A DNA stretch of 64,000 bases from Novosphingobium olei (GCF_012927405.1 NZ_JABBGM010000008.1:1-64000), one strand, 5' to 3'; shown: positions 43,190-52,252, counted from the stretch's first letter. Numbers and translations are program-made. Notes: generated by a model from the sequence alone, not told the origin.

Positions 43190-43955
43190 AGCCCGAGGTC
43201 CGGCGCACGTATTCGGCGTAGTCCGGTCGGCGCTTGGCCATGCCGCGTTCGAGCATCGGCTTGCCCGACCACTTCGTCAGCGTGAAGGTCAGGAATACCG
43301 GCCCGATCAGGCCGGCCAGCGCGACCGGCAGCCCGGCATCGGCCGCCATCAGCCAGATGCCCCACCACACGCAGGTGTCGCCGAAATAATTGGGGTGGCG
43401 GGTGTAGCGCCACAGGCCCGTGTCGAGCACCTTGCCCTTGTTCGCCGGATCGGCGCGGAAACGCGCCAGTTGCGCATCGCCCACGCTTTCGAACACGAAG
43501 CCCACCAGCCACAGCAGCGCGCCCGCCGCCACCAGCGCTCCGGGCGCGCCTTGCCCCGGCGCCAGGATACCGAGTTGGGCGGGCAGGCAGGTCAGGTAGA
43601 GCAGCACGCCCTGCATCGCGAACACGATGGTCAGCGCGGCGATGGCAAAGCGCCCCTCGGCCTTGGCCTTGCCCAGAATGCGGGCATAACGCGGATCCTC
43701 TCCGTTCGCGCGCCAGCGGCGGTAGAGGTGGAGCGCCAGCCGGACGCCCCAGATCGTCGTTGCCGCCGCTATCAGCACCGCGCGCAAGGGCGCATCCGCG
43801 CCGACCTGCGCCAGCGTCAGCAGCGCAAGGCCGGCCATCCCGCCCGCCCACACCGCGTCGACGAAGCTGACGTCGCCGATCCGCACCGCGATCCGCCACA
43901 GCACCAGCATTGCCAGCGCAAGGACAGCGGCATTGATCACAAGCACGTGCATCAT
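43164..43955 (-). CDS. DUF1295 / steroid 5-alpha-reductase-like membrane protein
   Basis: A 263-residue multi-span membrane protein from ATG 43955, overlapping the acyltransferase stop by four bases and ending 26 bases inside the 5'-nucleotidase gene on the other strand. Motifs are FVDAVWAGGM at the start, RLALHLYRRW, and the C-terminal TGLWRYTRHPNYFGDTCVWWG region split here as LDTGLWRYTRHPNYFG, which is the signature of DUF1295 and isoprenylcysteine methyltransferase-like proteins. Substrate unknown; probably lipid. Confidence 0.88.
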   Translation of the reverse strand: MMHVLVINAAVLALAMLVLWRIAVRIGDVSFVDAVWAGGMAGLALLTLAQVGADAPLRAVLIAAATTIWGVRLALHLYRRWRANGEDPRYARILGKAKAEGRFAIAALTIVFAMQGVLLYLTCLPAQLGILAPGQGAPGALVAAGALLWLVGFVFESVGDAQLARFRADPANKGKVLDTGLWRYTRHPNYFGDTCVWWGIWLMAADAGLPVALAGLIGPVFLTFTLTKWSGKPMLERGMAKRRPDYAEYVRRTSGFIPLPPRK

Positions 43956-44569
43956 GACAGGAGATCCTCGAAATTGCGGATGCCGCGCTCCGGGTGGCGG
44001 GGGGTGACCGTCTGGTAGATCGCGGCGATCTTGCGCATGTCGGCCTTGTAATCGCCGCTCGGCATGATGGTGGGGCCCAGCCCGCCGGTCTTGGTGCCAT
44101 AATCCATCAGCCCCACCACCATCGGCACGCCAGCGGCCAGCGCGATCTGGTAGAAGCCCGTGCGCCATTCGGTCACCGCACTGCGCGTGCCTTCGGGCGC
44201 TATCGTCAGGACGAAGCGGTCACGGTTGCGGAACTCCTCGACCATCGCCTGCACCACGTTGCGCCGCTGCTTGCGGTCGATCGCGATGCCGCCCATGTCG
44301 CGCATGAAGCGCCCCAGTGGCCAGCGGAACAGACTGTCCTTGGCCATGAACCGCGCATCGAGCCCGAGCGCGTTCACCAGGCCGAGGAAATAGACGAAGT
44401 CCCAGTTCGAGGTGTGCGGCGCGGCGATGATCACGTAGCGTCCGTCCGGCGGGGGCGTCCCCACCGCGGTCCAGCCCTGCCGGCGATAGAACCACAGCAG
44501 CGCCCGCCGCATCAGCCGCGACAGCAGGCTCGGCCGCGCTTGTGGCGCAACGGTATCGGTCATCCCCAT
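43952..44569 (-). CDS. Lysophospholipid acyltransferase family protein (PlsC-like)
   Basis: A 205-residue acyltransferase with the H-x4-D motif HTSNWD (about residues 52-57) and the substrate-binding APEGTRS (about residues 123-129). The glycerophosphate motifs GGIAIDRKQRRN and the membrane-near N-terminus LLWFYRRQGW fit the AGPAT family; short length places it in the bacterial PlsC-like group. It is coupled with the DUF1295 gene, suggesting joint lipid modification. Two start codons (ATG 44569 and 44563) are possible. Confidence 0.9.
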   Translation of the reverse strand: MGMTDTVAPQARPSLLSRLMRRALLWFYRRQGWTAVGTPPPDGRYVIIAAPHTSNWDFVYFLGLVNALGLDARFMAKDSLFRWPLGRFMRDMGGIAIDRKQRRNVVQAMVEEFRNRDRFVLTIAPEGTRSAVTEWRTGFYQIALAAGVPMVVGLMDYGTKTGGLGPTIMPSGDYKADMRKIAAIYQTVTPRHPERGIRNFEDLLS

Positions 44570-44646
44570 CTCCCGCGGTCGAGATTATCGCAGCCCGGCC
44601 GGATTGTCGAAGGGAACAAGCCGCCCCTTGGTGCCGTTGCCCGCAG

Positions 44647-45453
44647 ATGGACAGAGCATCGGAAATTCCCTCGCCTTATCCGCCACTTGGCGCTTCGCGC
44701 TGGCCGGCGGTGCTGTGGATCGTGCGCCACGGGCAAAGCGCCGGCAACCTGGCGCGCGATGCCGCCACCGAACAGGGCCTTGCGCGCATCCCGCTCACCC
44801 ACCGTGATGTGGACGTGCCCTTGTCCGATCTCGGCCGGCAGCAGGCAACGGCGCTCGGGCGCTGGTTCGCCGAAGCGCACGAGGATGGCCGGCCCGAAGT
44901 TCTGCTGGCCTCGCCCTATGTCCGCGCGGTGGAAACTGCGCAGCTTTTCCGCGCCAATGGCGGCTGCACCCCCGATGAGCCGGTGTGCATCGACGAACGC
45001 CTGCGCGAGAAGGAGTTCGGCATCCTCGATGGCCTGACCACCAGCGGCATTCACGAACTCCAGCCCGAACAGGCCGAACTGCGCCGCCTGCTCGGCAAGT
45101 TCTACCACCGCCCGCCCGGCGGGGAATCGTGGGTCGACGTGATCTTCCGCCTGCGCGCGTTGATGGACACGGTTTCGCTCCACCATGCCGGTCGCCGGGT
45201 GATGATCGTCGCCCATCAGGTGGTGGTGCTGTGTCTGCGCTACATCATCGAAGGGCTGGACGAAGCGCAGGTGCTGGCGATCGACCGCGAAGGCGATGTC
45301 GCCAACTGCGGCATCACCGAATATCGGTTCGATCCGGAAGCGGGCCACCACGGCGCGCTGGTGCTCGCCCGCTACAACGTCACCGCGCCGATGGTTGCTG
45401 ATGACACCCCCGTCACCGCCGCGCCTGACAAGATGGTCGCCGCGCGTGGGTGA
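44647..45453 (+). CDS. Histidine phosphatase family protein
   Basis: A 268-residue phosphoglycerate-mutase-superfamily enzyme. The catalytic LWIVRHGQSAGN (RHG motif near residue 27) is followed by PLSDLGRQQATALG, SPYVRAVETAQLF, and VMIVAHQVVVLC with the second His. It hydrolyses small phosphates; substrate unknown. The gene overlaps the NAD(P)HX dehydratase start by eight bases, so both are translated together. Confidence 0.9.
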   Translation: MDRASEIPSPYPPLGASRWPAVLWIVRHGQSAGNLARDAATEQGLARIPLTHRDVDVPLSDLGRQQATALGRWFAEAHEDGRPEVLLASPYVRAVETAQLFRANGGCTPDEPVCIDERLREKEFGILDGLTTSGIHELQPEQAELRRLLGKFYHRPPGGESWVDVIFRLRALMDTVSLHHAGRRVMIVAHQVVVLCLRYIIEGLDEAQVLAIDREGDVANCGITEYRFDPEAGHHGALVLARYNVTAPMVADDTPVTAAPDKMVAARG

Positions 45454-46327
45454 ACGGCTCGAACCGCTCGATAGCGACTGGCTGCGCGCGCACCCGCTGC
45501 CGCAACCCGCTTCGGATGCGGACAAGAACGGCCGGGGCAGGGTGCTTGTCGTCGGCGGTTGCGTTACCGTTCCTGGCGGCATTCGCCTCACCGCCGAAGC
45601 CGCGTTGCGCGCGGGCGCGGGGAAGGTGCAGGTCGCCACGATCGCCAGCGCGGCGATGGCGCTGGGCGTCGCCATGCCCGAAATCGCCGTCCACGCCATG
45701 CCAGAGGCAGAGAACGGTGAGCTGGGCGCCTGCGGGGCGTTGCTGGATACGCTTGCGGGCAGGGCCGATGCGGTGATCGCCGGCCCCGCCGTTGCTTGCC
45801 ACGATGCGGCGCGTCGTCTGGTCGGCGATCTGCTGTCCCACGATGGCGATGCCGAACTGGTGCTCGATGCGGGCGCGCTCATGGTTCTGGCAGAACACGG
45901 CGCAAAGGTTGCCCGGCGCGCGCGACCCGCCGTGCTCACGCCGCACATCGGGGAAATGGCCGCGCTGCTTGGCGAACCGGCCGAAGCGATAGAGGCGGAC
46001 CGCCCCGCTGCCGTGCGCCGCGCCGCTGAACGCTTCGGCGCGGTCTGTGTGCTGAAGGGCGCAACCAGCCTCGTCGCGGCGCCGGGGGCCGAAGCGCTCG
46101 CCTATGCCGGCGGCGGTGTGGGGCTGGCGACCGGCGGATCGGGCGATGTCATGGCCGGCATCGTTGCCGGGCTTGCCGCGCGCGGCGCATCGCCGCGGAT
46201 CGCAGCGGCATGGGCGGTGTGGCTCCATGGGGAGGCGGGGCGGCGCTGCGCCGAACAGACTGGCCCGCTGGGCTTCCTCGCCCGCGAACTGCTCGCGCAT
46301 GTTCCGGGGCTGATGCGGGCGCTCTGA
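45446..46327 (+). CDS. nnrD: ADP-dependent NAD(P)H-hydrate dehydratase
   Basis: A 293-residue CARKD-type ribokinase-like dehydratase from GTG 45446. Motifs: RVLVVGGCVTVPGGIRLTA, GKVQVATIAS, GAGP-like VIAGPAVACHD, LDAGALMVLAE, LTPHIGEMAAL, VLKGATSLVAAP, and the anion hole GGSGDVMAGIVAGL. It repairs hydrated NADH/NADPH using ADP. The epimerase partner domain (NnrE) is not fused here. The start is inferred from the overlap; no ribosome site is visible. Confidence 0.88.
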   Translation: MGERLEPLDSDWLRAHPLPQPASDADKNGRGRVLVVGGCVTVPGGIRLTAEAALRAGAGKVQVATIASAAMALGVAMPEIAVHAMPEAENGELGACGALLDTLAGRADAVIAGPAVACHDAARRLVGDLLSHDGDAELVLDAGALMVLAEHGAKVARRARPAVLTPHIGEMAALLGEPAEAIEADRPAAVRRAAERFGAVCVLKGATSLVAAPGAEALAYAGGGVGLATGGSGDVMAGIVAGLAARGASPRIAAAWAVWLHGEAGRRCAEQTGPLGFLARELLAHVPGLMRAL

Positions 46328-46375
46328 CCCAAGGCCGCACCGGCCTCATAAGGGCTATGACTAGTTCGAGCTTCC

Positions 46376-46401
46376 TTGACGGTAATAAGCATGGTTATTA
46401 T
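46376..46401 (+). promoter_or_regulatory. Promoter with inverted repeat, likely MarR operator
   Basis: TTGACG at 46376-46381 resembles a -35 box and TATTAT at 46396-46401 a -10 box, although the spacing of 14 is short. An inverted repeat TAATAA-N6-TTATTA (46383-46400) overlaps them, just before the marR-type gene, so it is the probable autoregulation site. Confidence 0.5.
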
Positions 46402-46412
46402 CGCCATGGAAA

Positions 46413-46889
46413 ATGCAGAACAACGTTGCCTTCCTGTCCGCGGATGTCAGTCGCCTGATCCGCAAGCGGTTCGATGTCGCGGCGCGCACGCTCGGCGTCA
46501 CCGGCCCGCAATGGCGCGTGCTCGCCGCGCTTCAGCGCTCGCCGGGCATGAACCAGTGCGCGCTCGCCACCTGGCTTGAAGTGGAGGCGATCACCGCCGG
46601 ACGGATGATCGACCGGCTCGAAAAGGCGGGCCTCGTCGAACGGCGACCAGATCCTGCCGACCGTCGCGCCTGGCGCCTGTTCCTGACCGAGGCCGCCGAT
46701 CCGCAAATGGCGCATTTGCGCGAATGCGCCGACGATGTCTTTGCCGAAGCGCTGCAGGGCCTCTCCGAAGACGAACACGAAATGCTGCTCACCCTCCTCG
46801 GACGGGTGCGCGCCAACCTTCTCGACGATGCGCCGGGCGAAACGCCTGGCGCTTCCTCTCCCTTAACTTCCAGAATTGCAGCCGAGTGA
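46413..46889 (+). CDS. MarR-family regulator of the Emr-type pump
   Basis: A 158-residue winged-helix regulator: MNQCALATWLEVEAITAGRM is the recognition region, followed by the wing RRPDPADRRAWRLFLTEAA. It is the first gene of the operon and is followed by emrA- and emrB-like genes at 46895 and 47949, with six bases between its stop and emrA. It most probably represses the operon from the palindrome overlapping its promoter until a toxic ligand binds. Confidence 0.9.
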   Translation: MQNNVAFLSADVSRLIRKRFDVAARTLGVTGPQWRVLAALQRSPGMNQCALATWLEVEAITAGRMIDRLEKAGLVERRPDPADRRAWRLFLTEAADPQMAHLRECADDVFAEALQGLSEDEHEMLLTLLGRVRANLLDDAPGETPGASSPLTSRIAAE

Positions 46890-46894
46890 CAGCG

Positions 46895-47965
46895 ATGGCC
46901 GAAGCCGACCCGTTCCCTATCCACCAGGACGCTGCCCAGGCGGCGAAGGAGCATGCCGCCGCCACGCGCCGCAAGCGCGTTCGCCTCGTGCTGATGACCG
47001 TTGTCCCCGCGCTGATCATCGGCGGGGGCTTGTGGTACTGGTTCGGCAGCCCGGGCGAGGTCGAAACCGACAATGCCTATGTCAAGCAGGACATCGTCTC
47101 GATCGCCGCTGAAGTGAATGGGCTCATCGTCAAGGTGGCGGTGCGCGACAATCAGCACGTCAAGGCGGGCGACGTGCTGTTCACCATCGATCCCTCCTCG
47201 TTCCGCGTGGCGATGCAGCAGGCCGATGCGCAGATCGCCTCGGCACAGGCCAAGGTCACGGCGCTGCAGGCCGACGTCGGCGCCAGCGCTGCCGATCTTG
47301 CCGCCGCGCGCGATGAAGTGCGGCTCGCAGAAGCCAACTATGCGCGCGGAAAGGCGCTGATGGATCGCGGCTTCAACACCCGCGCCAGCATGGACCAGGC
47401 CGATTTTGCCGTCGCCAGCGCGCGCGACAAGCTTCGCGCGCTCGAGGCCGAGGTCGCCAAGTCGCAGGCCCAGCTTGCCAACGGCGCGCAGGTGCCGGGC
47501 GTCAATCCCGCCATCGCCGCCGCCCAGGCAGTCCGCGCCAAGGCCGCGCTCGACATGACGCGCACCGTCGTGCGCGCGCCGGCCGATGGCCGCGTCACCC
47601 AGATCAATCGCCTGCAGATCGGCCAGATGGTCTTTGCCGGCGTGCCGATGCTCTCGATCGTGCGCGACGAAGGCGCGCGGGTCGAAGCGAACTTCAAGGA
47701 AACCGACCTTGCCCGGATGCGCGCGGGCCAGCCGGCGGAAATCCGGCTCGATGCCTATCCAGGCCTCAGGCTCAAGGGCCATGTCGATTCGATCGGCGTG
47801 GGAACCGGTTCCGAATTCGCCGTGCTCCCGGCACAGAACGCCACCGGCAACTGGGTCAAGGTGATCCAGCGCGTGCCCGTGCGCATCGCCATCGACGAAA
47901 AGACCGACCGTCCGCTGATCGCGGGGCTCAGCGCGCTGGTCAAGGTCCATGTCGGCAAGGACTGA
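46895..47965 (+). CDS. emrA: EmrA-type membrane fusion protein
   Basis: A 356-residue HlyD-family adaptor. An N-terminal cytoplasmic segment is followed by one span (VLMTVVPALIIGGGLWYWF), the lipoyl half VETDNAYVKQDIVSIAAEVN, a long coiled-coil hairpin (about residues 110-220), the second lipoyl half RTVVRAPADGRVTQIN and the barrel RVEANFKETDLARMRAG. It connects the EmrB transporter to an outer-membrane channel, which is not encoded here. The gene overlaps emrB by 17 bases. Confidence 0.93.
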   Translation: MAEADPFPIHQDAAQAAKEHAAATRRKRVRLVLMTVVPALIIGGGLWYWFGSPGEVETDNAYVKQDIVSIAAEVNGLIVKVAVRDNQHVKAGDVLFTIDPSSFRVAMQQADAQIASAQAKVTALQADVGASAADLAAARDEVRLAEANYARGKALMDRGFNTRASMDQADFAVASARDKLRALEAEVAKSQAQLANGAQVPGVNPAIAAAQAVRAKAALDMTRTVVRAPADGRVTQINRLQIGQMVFAGVPMLSIVRDEGARVEANFKETDLARMRAGQPAEIRLDAYPGLRLKGHVDSIGVGTGSEFAVLPAQNATGNWVKVIQRVPVRIAIDEKTDRPLIAGLSALVKVHVGKD

Positions 47966-49511
47966 ATCGCCCGCTGCCGCCGCGCCGGCGGCGCCATTGC
48001 AGACGGCGAACCGGCCGCTGCTGATCGTCGCGGTGATGGCCGCGATGGTCATGCAGATCCTCGACACCACGATCGCCAACGTGGCGCTGCCCCACATGCG
48101 CGCGTCCCTTTCAGCCACGCAGGAGACGATCACCTGGGTGCTGACCAGCTACGTGCTGGCCTCGGCGGTGGCGCTGCCGCTGGGCGGCTGGCTCGTCTCG
48201 AACTTCGGTTTGCGCCGTGTCTTCGTCATCTGCGTGATCGGCTTCACGGCTGCCTCGGTGCTTTGCGGCCTGTCGCAGAGCCTTACCCAGATGGTGCTGT
48301 TCCGCGTCGCACAAGGTCTGTTCGGTGCCTTTCTCGGCCCGTTCGCACAGACCGTCATGCTTGACGTGTCGACACCCGAAGAACGTCCCAAGATGATGAG
48401 CCTGTTCAGCCAGGGCATCATGCTCGGCCCCATCGCCGGGCCGGTGCTGGGTGGCTGGATCACCGAGAATTCGGACTGGCGCTGGGTGTTCTTCATCAAC
48501 GTGCCCGTGGGGATCTTCGCCGCGCTCGTGCTCGTTGCGCTGCTTCCACGCACGCAGGTCCGCCCGCAGCGCATGGATATCCTCGGCTGGCTGTTCGTCG
48601 CGCTCGCCCTGTCCGCCTTCCAGCTGATGCTCGACCGGGGCGAAACCAAGGACTGGTTCGGCTCTGGTGAAATCGTCACCTATGCGGTCATCGCTGCGGT
48701 GGGCGCGTGGTTGACGGTGGTGCATCTTTCCACCACGCCCCGTCCGATCTACGCCCGGCGCATCTTTTCCGATCCCAACTTCGTCGTCAGCATGGGCCTG
48801 CAGTTCCTGATGGGCTCGATCCTGATCTCGGTCTCGGCGCTGATGCCGGGGCTGCTGCAGAACCTCTATGGCTATCCGGTGATCGACGCCGGCTTGCTGC
48901 TCGCCCCGCGCGGCATCGGCATGCTCGCCTCGATGATGGTGTTCGGCAAGCTCATGGGCAGGATGGACCCGCGCCTTGCACTGGGCATCGGTCTGGTGGT
49001 GACCGGATGGTCGTTGCACATGATGGCGGGGTGGTCGCCCAACATGCCGACCGGGCCGATCATCGTGTCGGGCGTGATCCAGGGCATCGGGATGAGCTTC
49101 ACCTACATGCCGGTGAACCTGATCGCGTTCTCGACGCTGCCCGGGCAATACCGCACCGATGCGGCGGGCCTGCTCAACCTGTGCCGCTCGATCGGTTCGT
49201 CCATCGGCATCGCGGTCGTCACCGTGCTGCTGAGCCAGGGCATCCAGCGCAACCACGCCGAATTGACCGAGCGCATCACGCGGATGAGCGTACCTGCCGA
49301 TCTCGACCGCATCACCGCTTATGGCGGCGCGGCGGAAAGCGTCGCGCGCGTGGTCGATGGCATGGTTAACCAGCAGGCGGCGATGATCGCCTATCTCAAC
49401 GATTTCTTCCTGATGGCGCTGGTTTGCTGGGCGACGATCCCGGTCCTCGCGCTGGTCAAGGTCAACCGCAACGCGTCCGGGCCGATGCCCCAGATGGCCG
49501 CGGACCACTAG
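47949..49511 (+). CDS. emrB: EmrB/QacA-type MFS drug:H+ antiporter
   Basis: A 520-residue DHA2 transporter with 14 predicted spans. The N-terminal motif ILDTTIANVALPHM is characteristic of this family, with GWLVSNFGLRRVF (motif A) and GPIAGPVLGGWI (motif C). It pumps hydrophobic drugs with EmrA across both membranes. It starts inside the emrA end and ends eight bases before the convergent ferritin-like gene. Confidence 0.93.
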   Translation: MSARTESPAAAAPAAPLQTANRPLLIVAVMAAMVMQILDTTIANVALPHMRASLSATQETITWVLTSYVLASAVALPLGGWLVSNFGLRRVFVICVIGFTAASVLCGLSQSLTQMVLFRVAQGLFGAFLGPFAQTVMLDVSTPEERPKMMSLFSQGIMLGPIAGPVLGGWITENSDWRWVFFINVPVGIFAALVLVALLPRTQVRPQRMDILGWLFVALALSAFQLMLDRGETKDWFGSGEIVTYAVIAAVGAWLTVVHLSTTPRPIYARRIFSDPNFVVSMGLQFLMGSILISVSALMPGLLQNLYGYPVIDAGLLLAPRGIGMLASMMVFGKLMGRMDPRLALGIGLVVTGWSLHMMAGWSPNMPTGPIIVSGVIQGIGMSFTYMPVNLIAFSTLPGQYRTDAAGLLNLCRSIGSSIGIAVVTVLLSQGIQRNHAELTERITRMSVPADLDRITAYGGAAESVARVVDGMVNQQAAMIAYLNDFFLMALVCWATIPVLALVKVNRNASGPMPQMAADH

Positions 49512-49519
49512 GCATCAGG

Positions 49520-50182
49520 TCACGCGGCGGGCGCGATCTCGTCGGGCCACGCGGCCATGCGCGGGGTGGACCGGCGCAGGAACAGCGACGGCAGCTTCAC
49601 CAGCATCAGCGACTTGTGAATGCACCAGTCGGCCCAGACCTCGCGCCAGCGCGCCTTGGCCCGCCCGTTCTTAAGCAGCCAGCGTGCATAGGGCTGCCAA
49701 TGGTCGGGCTCGTCCTTTTCCACGATGCGGAAAATGCGCGACAGGATCGCGTCCGACTTCACGTGCCGGTTGCGCAGCAGCACGTCGACTTGCGTCACGC
49801 CGCGCTGTTCGGTCAGCATGATCACCCGGCACAGCTGTTCGAAGCGGGCTGGATTTGCGACGATCTCCGCGGTGTCGAGCTCTTCGATCGGGCAGCCGAA
49901 CACACGCTCGATGAAATGGTCGATGTGCCCGCAGGTCCGGTCGACCGCCAGCGGCATCCGGCCCTGCCGTTCGAACCAGCGGCGGAACATGACGTAATGC
50001 TTGCGCTCGTCCGCGCGGTGCTTCTCGACCGCGGCGATGAACCCGGCTTCATCCGGGCATCGCGCGCGCACTGCTTCGAGCACGCGGTCTAGCGACGTGT
50101 AGCCGCGGTGTTCGTTGTAGATGTAGATCGAGGCGAGGACATCCAGGAACCGCTCCCGGAAGGCTTTGAGCGGTCTGAGCAT
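49520..50182 (-). CDS. Ferritin-like diiron protein
   Basis: A 220-residue helical protein from ATG 50182 (an in-frame upstream ATG at 50203 is less likely). It contains E-x-x-H pairs typical of four-helix diiron proteins: Glu24 (YNEHRG), ADERKHYVMF with E59 and H62, MLTEQRG, and EKDEPDH. No oxidase subfamily is recognised. It may be an iron-dependent oxygenase or ferritin-like enzyme. It is divergent from the DUF983 gene across about 100 bases. Confidence 0.7.
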   Translation of the reverse strand: MLRPLKAFRERFLDVLASIYIYNEHRGYTSLDRVLEAVRARCPDEAGFIAAVEKHRADERKHYVMFRRWFERQGRMPLAVDRTCGHIDHFIERVFGCPIEELDTAEIVANPARFEQLCRVIMLTEQRGVTQVDVLLRNRHVKSDAILSRIFRIVEKDEPDHWQPYARWLLKNGRAKARWREVWADWCIHKSLMLVKLPSLFLRRSTPRMAAWPDEIAPAA

Positions 50183-50278
50183 GGCGCGGTATACTCCCGG
50201 CAAAGCCGATTGTTCCCGATCAGCGCTTGTAGGGGCAGCCCTGCAAGCCTATCGGCGGCGGCAGGAAGGATCCTCGCG

Positions 50279-50725
50279 ATGGCCCTGTTTAGCAATCCCA
50301 AGTTCCGCTGGATCGTCGAATGCGGCTGGAAGGGCCGCTGCCCGCGTTGCGGCAAGGGCCCGATGTTCCGTGGCTGGCTCAAGCTCGCCGACAAGTGCGA
50401 GGCCTGCGGCCTCGACTACAGCTTTGCCAACGCGGACGATGGTCCGGCCTTCTTCGCGCTGTGCATTACCGCCTTTCCGCTGACCTTCATCGCGGTCTGG
50501 GTTCAGGTTGCCTACGATCCGCCGTGGTGGGTCCACCTGCTGACCTCGGTGCCGATCCTTGGCATCGGCTGCCTTGCCACGCTGCGCCCGTTCAAGGGCT
50601 GGCTGGTCGCCTCGCAATACGTCAACAAGGCGGTCGAGGCGGGTACCGAAGGCCTGTGGGCCAAGCTCAATGCGCGCGAGGGCGAAGCCCGTAACGGGAC
50701 CGCGCCCAACGACACCAGACACTGA
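50279..50725 (+). CDS. DUF983 zinc-ribbon membrane protein
   Basis: A 148-residue protein with ribosome site AGGAAGGA before ATG 50279. A zinc ribbon CPRCGKGPMF...CEACG (residues about 21-41) precedes two membrane spans (FFALCITAFPLTFIAVWVQV and PILGIGCLATLRPFKGWL). DUF983 proteins are universal in alphaproteobacteria next to respiratory genes; their role is unknown. The cytoplasmic tail is acidic. Confidence 0.92.
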   Translation: MALFSNPKFRWIVECGWKGRCPRCGKGPMFRGWLKLADKCEACGLDYSFANADDGPAFFALCITAFPLTFIAVWVQVAYDPPWWVHLLTSVPILGIGCLATLRPFKGWLVASQYVNKAVEAGTEGLWAKLNAREGEARNGTAPNDTRH

Positions 50726-50783
50726 CGGGTTCGCGCCGTGCCGATGGGGCGGCGACGACCTGCGCTGCGGCAAACGATGGCCG

Positions 50784-50814
50784 AAAAAAAGCCCGGCTGT
50801 TGCCAGCCGGGCTT
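50784..50814 (-). terminator. Intrinsic terminator serving the minus strand
   Basis: AAGCCCGGCT (50789-50798) pairs with AGCCGGGCTT (50805-50814) across six bases; on the minus strand it is followed by a run of seven T. It ends the methyltransferase gene at 50935 and may also act after DUF983 from the other side. Confidence 0.85.
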
Positions 50815-50934
50815 GGAAGTTTTGGGAGAGGATGCCTGAAAGGCCTGTCCTATATGCTCGCGACTCGGCTTTTGTGCAAGTGCGAAATGGGTCAATTCGG
50901 TTGCATTTAATGCAACTGACCCCTGTGAAAAAGG

Positions 50935-51693
50935 TCAGGGTCGGCGGAATTTCAGGATAAACCGGTCCGTCTTGCCGCGAACCGCAGGATCGAAGACGCC
51001 AACGTCATGGGGATCGTCAGTGCGGTGCAGCACGTCGCTGCTGCCTTCGAACACGAAGCCTGCCCCTTCCAGATCAGCTCTGACCCGTGCCGGATCGATG
51101 CGGTGATACTTGTCGACCACCGCGCGCGGGTCGCCCGCCGGGCCGACGTGGTCGATGATGACCACGGTGCCGCCGGGGCGGACCGCCGCAAACCAGTTCT
51201 TCAGCACGGCCGGCACGTCGAGCGCGGGGTGCTGGTACTTCTCCGATACGAAGTACAGATCGTGGTATTCGAGGTGCGCGAAGATCCCGTCGAGGCTTCC
51301 GGGCGCCAGCACTTGCGCCTGTGCCGGTGCAAGCAGGCTGAGCACGTTGGGATGCGCCTGCGTGATTGCTGCCCATACTTCTGGCTTGGCAAAAGCGGGG
51401 CTGTTGATGGCATAGACCCGGCCCTTGGGCCCGACCACGTCTGCCAGCAGTTCGGTGTAATACCCGCCGCCCGCGCCCCAGTCCGCCACCGCGCTTCCGG
51501 CCTTGAACCCGGCGAAGGCCAGCACCTTGTCGGGCATCCGGTTTTCATCGAGCTTGCGATTGGCATCGCTGCGGTGGCTGTCGGCAATTGCTGCGGCAAC
51601 CGGATCGGCCTTCGCCGCCTTTTTCGGCGCCGCTGCGGCGGAGTGGGCCAGCGCCAGCGCGCCCAGCACGGCAAGCATGGAAATCGGCTTCAT
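50935..51693 (-). CDS. Exported SAM-dependent methyltransferase-like protein
   Basis: A 252-residue protein from ATG 51693 with AGGGGAG upstream. An N-terminal signal peptide (LAVLGALALAHSAAAAP) is followed by a class I methyltransferase fold with the SAM loop VADWGAGGGYYTELLADVVG, YAINSPAF, FAHLEYHDLYF and VRPGGTVVIIDHVGP. A Sec-exported SAM methyltransferase is unusual because SAM is cytosolic, so the signal may instead anchor it to the membrane, or the enzyme is inactive in the periplasm. Cotranscription with the lipoprotein gene 32 bases upstream is likely. Confidence 0.85.
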   Translation of the reverse strand: MKPISMLAVLGALALAHSAAAAPKKAAKADPVAAAIADSHRSDANRKLDENRMPDKVLAFAGFKAGSAVADWGAGGGYYTELLADVVGPKGRVYAINSPAFAKPEVWAAITQAHPNVLSLLAPAQAQVLAPGSLDGIFAHLEYHDLYFVSEKYQHPALDVPAVLKNWFAAVRPGGTVVIIDHVGPAGDPRAVVDKYHRIDPARVRADLEGAGFVFEGSSDVLHRTDDPHDVGVFDPAVRGKTDRFILKFRRP

Positions 51694-51725
51694 CTCGTCT
51701 CCCCTTTCAAAGGCCGTGGACAAGA

Positions 51726-52199
51726 TCAGCGCGACTTTGCGCAGCCCCGCTCGATCTCGGGACCGATCGTCCGCGTGGCCCGATAGGGATAGATGCGGTC
51801 GGACATGCCATCGCTGCAAGGGCCTTTCTCGATGCGTAGGGTCAGCGGCTTGCCATCCAGCGCACCGCTCCATTCGGCAAAGCCAGGACCATCGCGCCGG
51901 GCCACGGTGATCGACATGCCCGAGGGGAAATCGGGCGTGCCGTACGTCAGCGTCGTGCCCACCACGTCCGCGCTCCAGAACGGTTCGGTGCCGATCGCGC
52001 GCAGCTTTCGGGGCAGGTCCAGTGGTTCCGCGCTCGCCCTTGATGCCGGAGAAGGGGCGGCCAGCGGCGTCGTCCGCGCCTGCACGTCTGCGCTTGCCGC
52101 AGCGTCGGGCGCCGTCGCATCGATCGGCGGAGAGGGGGATTGCCTGGAACAGGCGGCCAGCAGGACCAGCCCGATCACGGGCGAGAGGCGGATTTTCAC
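51726..52199 (-). CDS. Lipoprotein of the COG3650-like group
   Basis: A 157-residue lipoprotein with signal peptide and lipobox VLLAACSRQ, a Pro/Ala-rich linker and a small domain GTEPFWSADVVGTTLTYGTP, GMSITVARRDGPGFAEWSG, KGPCSDGMSDRIYPYRA. The GTEPFW and C-SDGMSDRxYP motifs are typical of uncharacterised membrane lipoproteins (COG3650). Start is GTG 52199 (a TTG at 52205 is possible), with GGAG upstream. Function unknown. Confidence 0.8.
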   Translation of the reverse strand: MKIRLSPVIGLVLLAACSRQSPSPPIDATAPDAAASADVQARTTPLAAPSPASRASAEPLDLPRKLRAIGTEPFWSADVVGTTLTYGTPDFPSGMSITVARRDGPGFAEWSGALDGKPLTLRIEKGPCSDGMSDRIYPYRATRTIGPEIERGCAKSR

Positions 52200-52252
52200 G
52201 CTCAACGATCTCCTGCCCCCGGATTGTCAGGGGCAGGATAGCCGCGCCCGCC

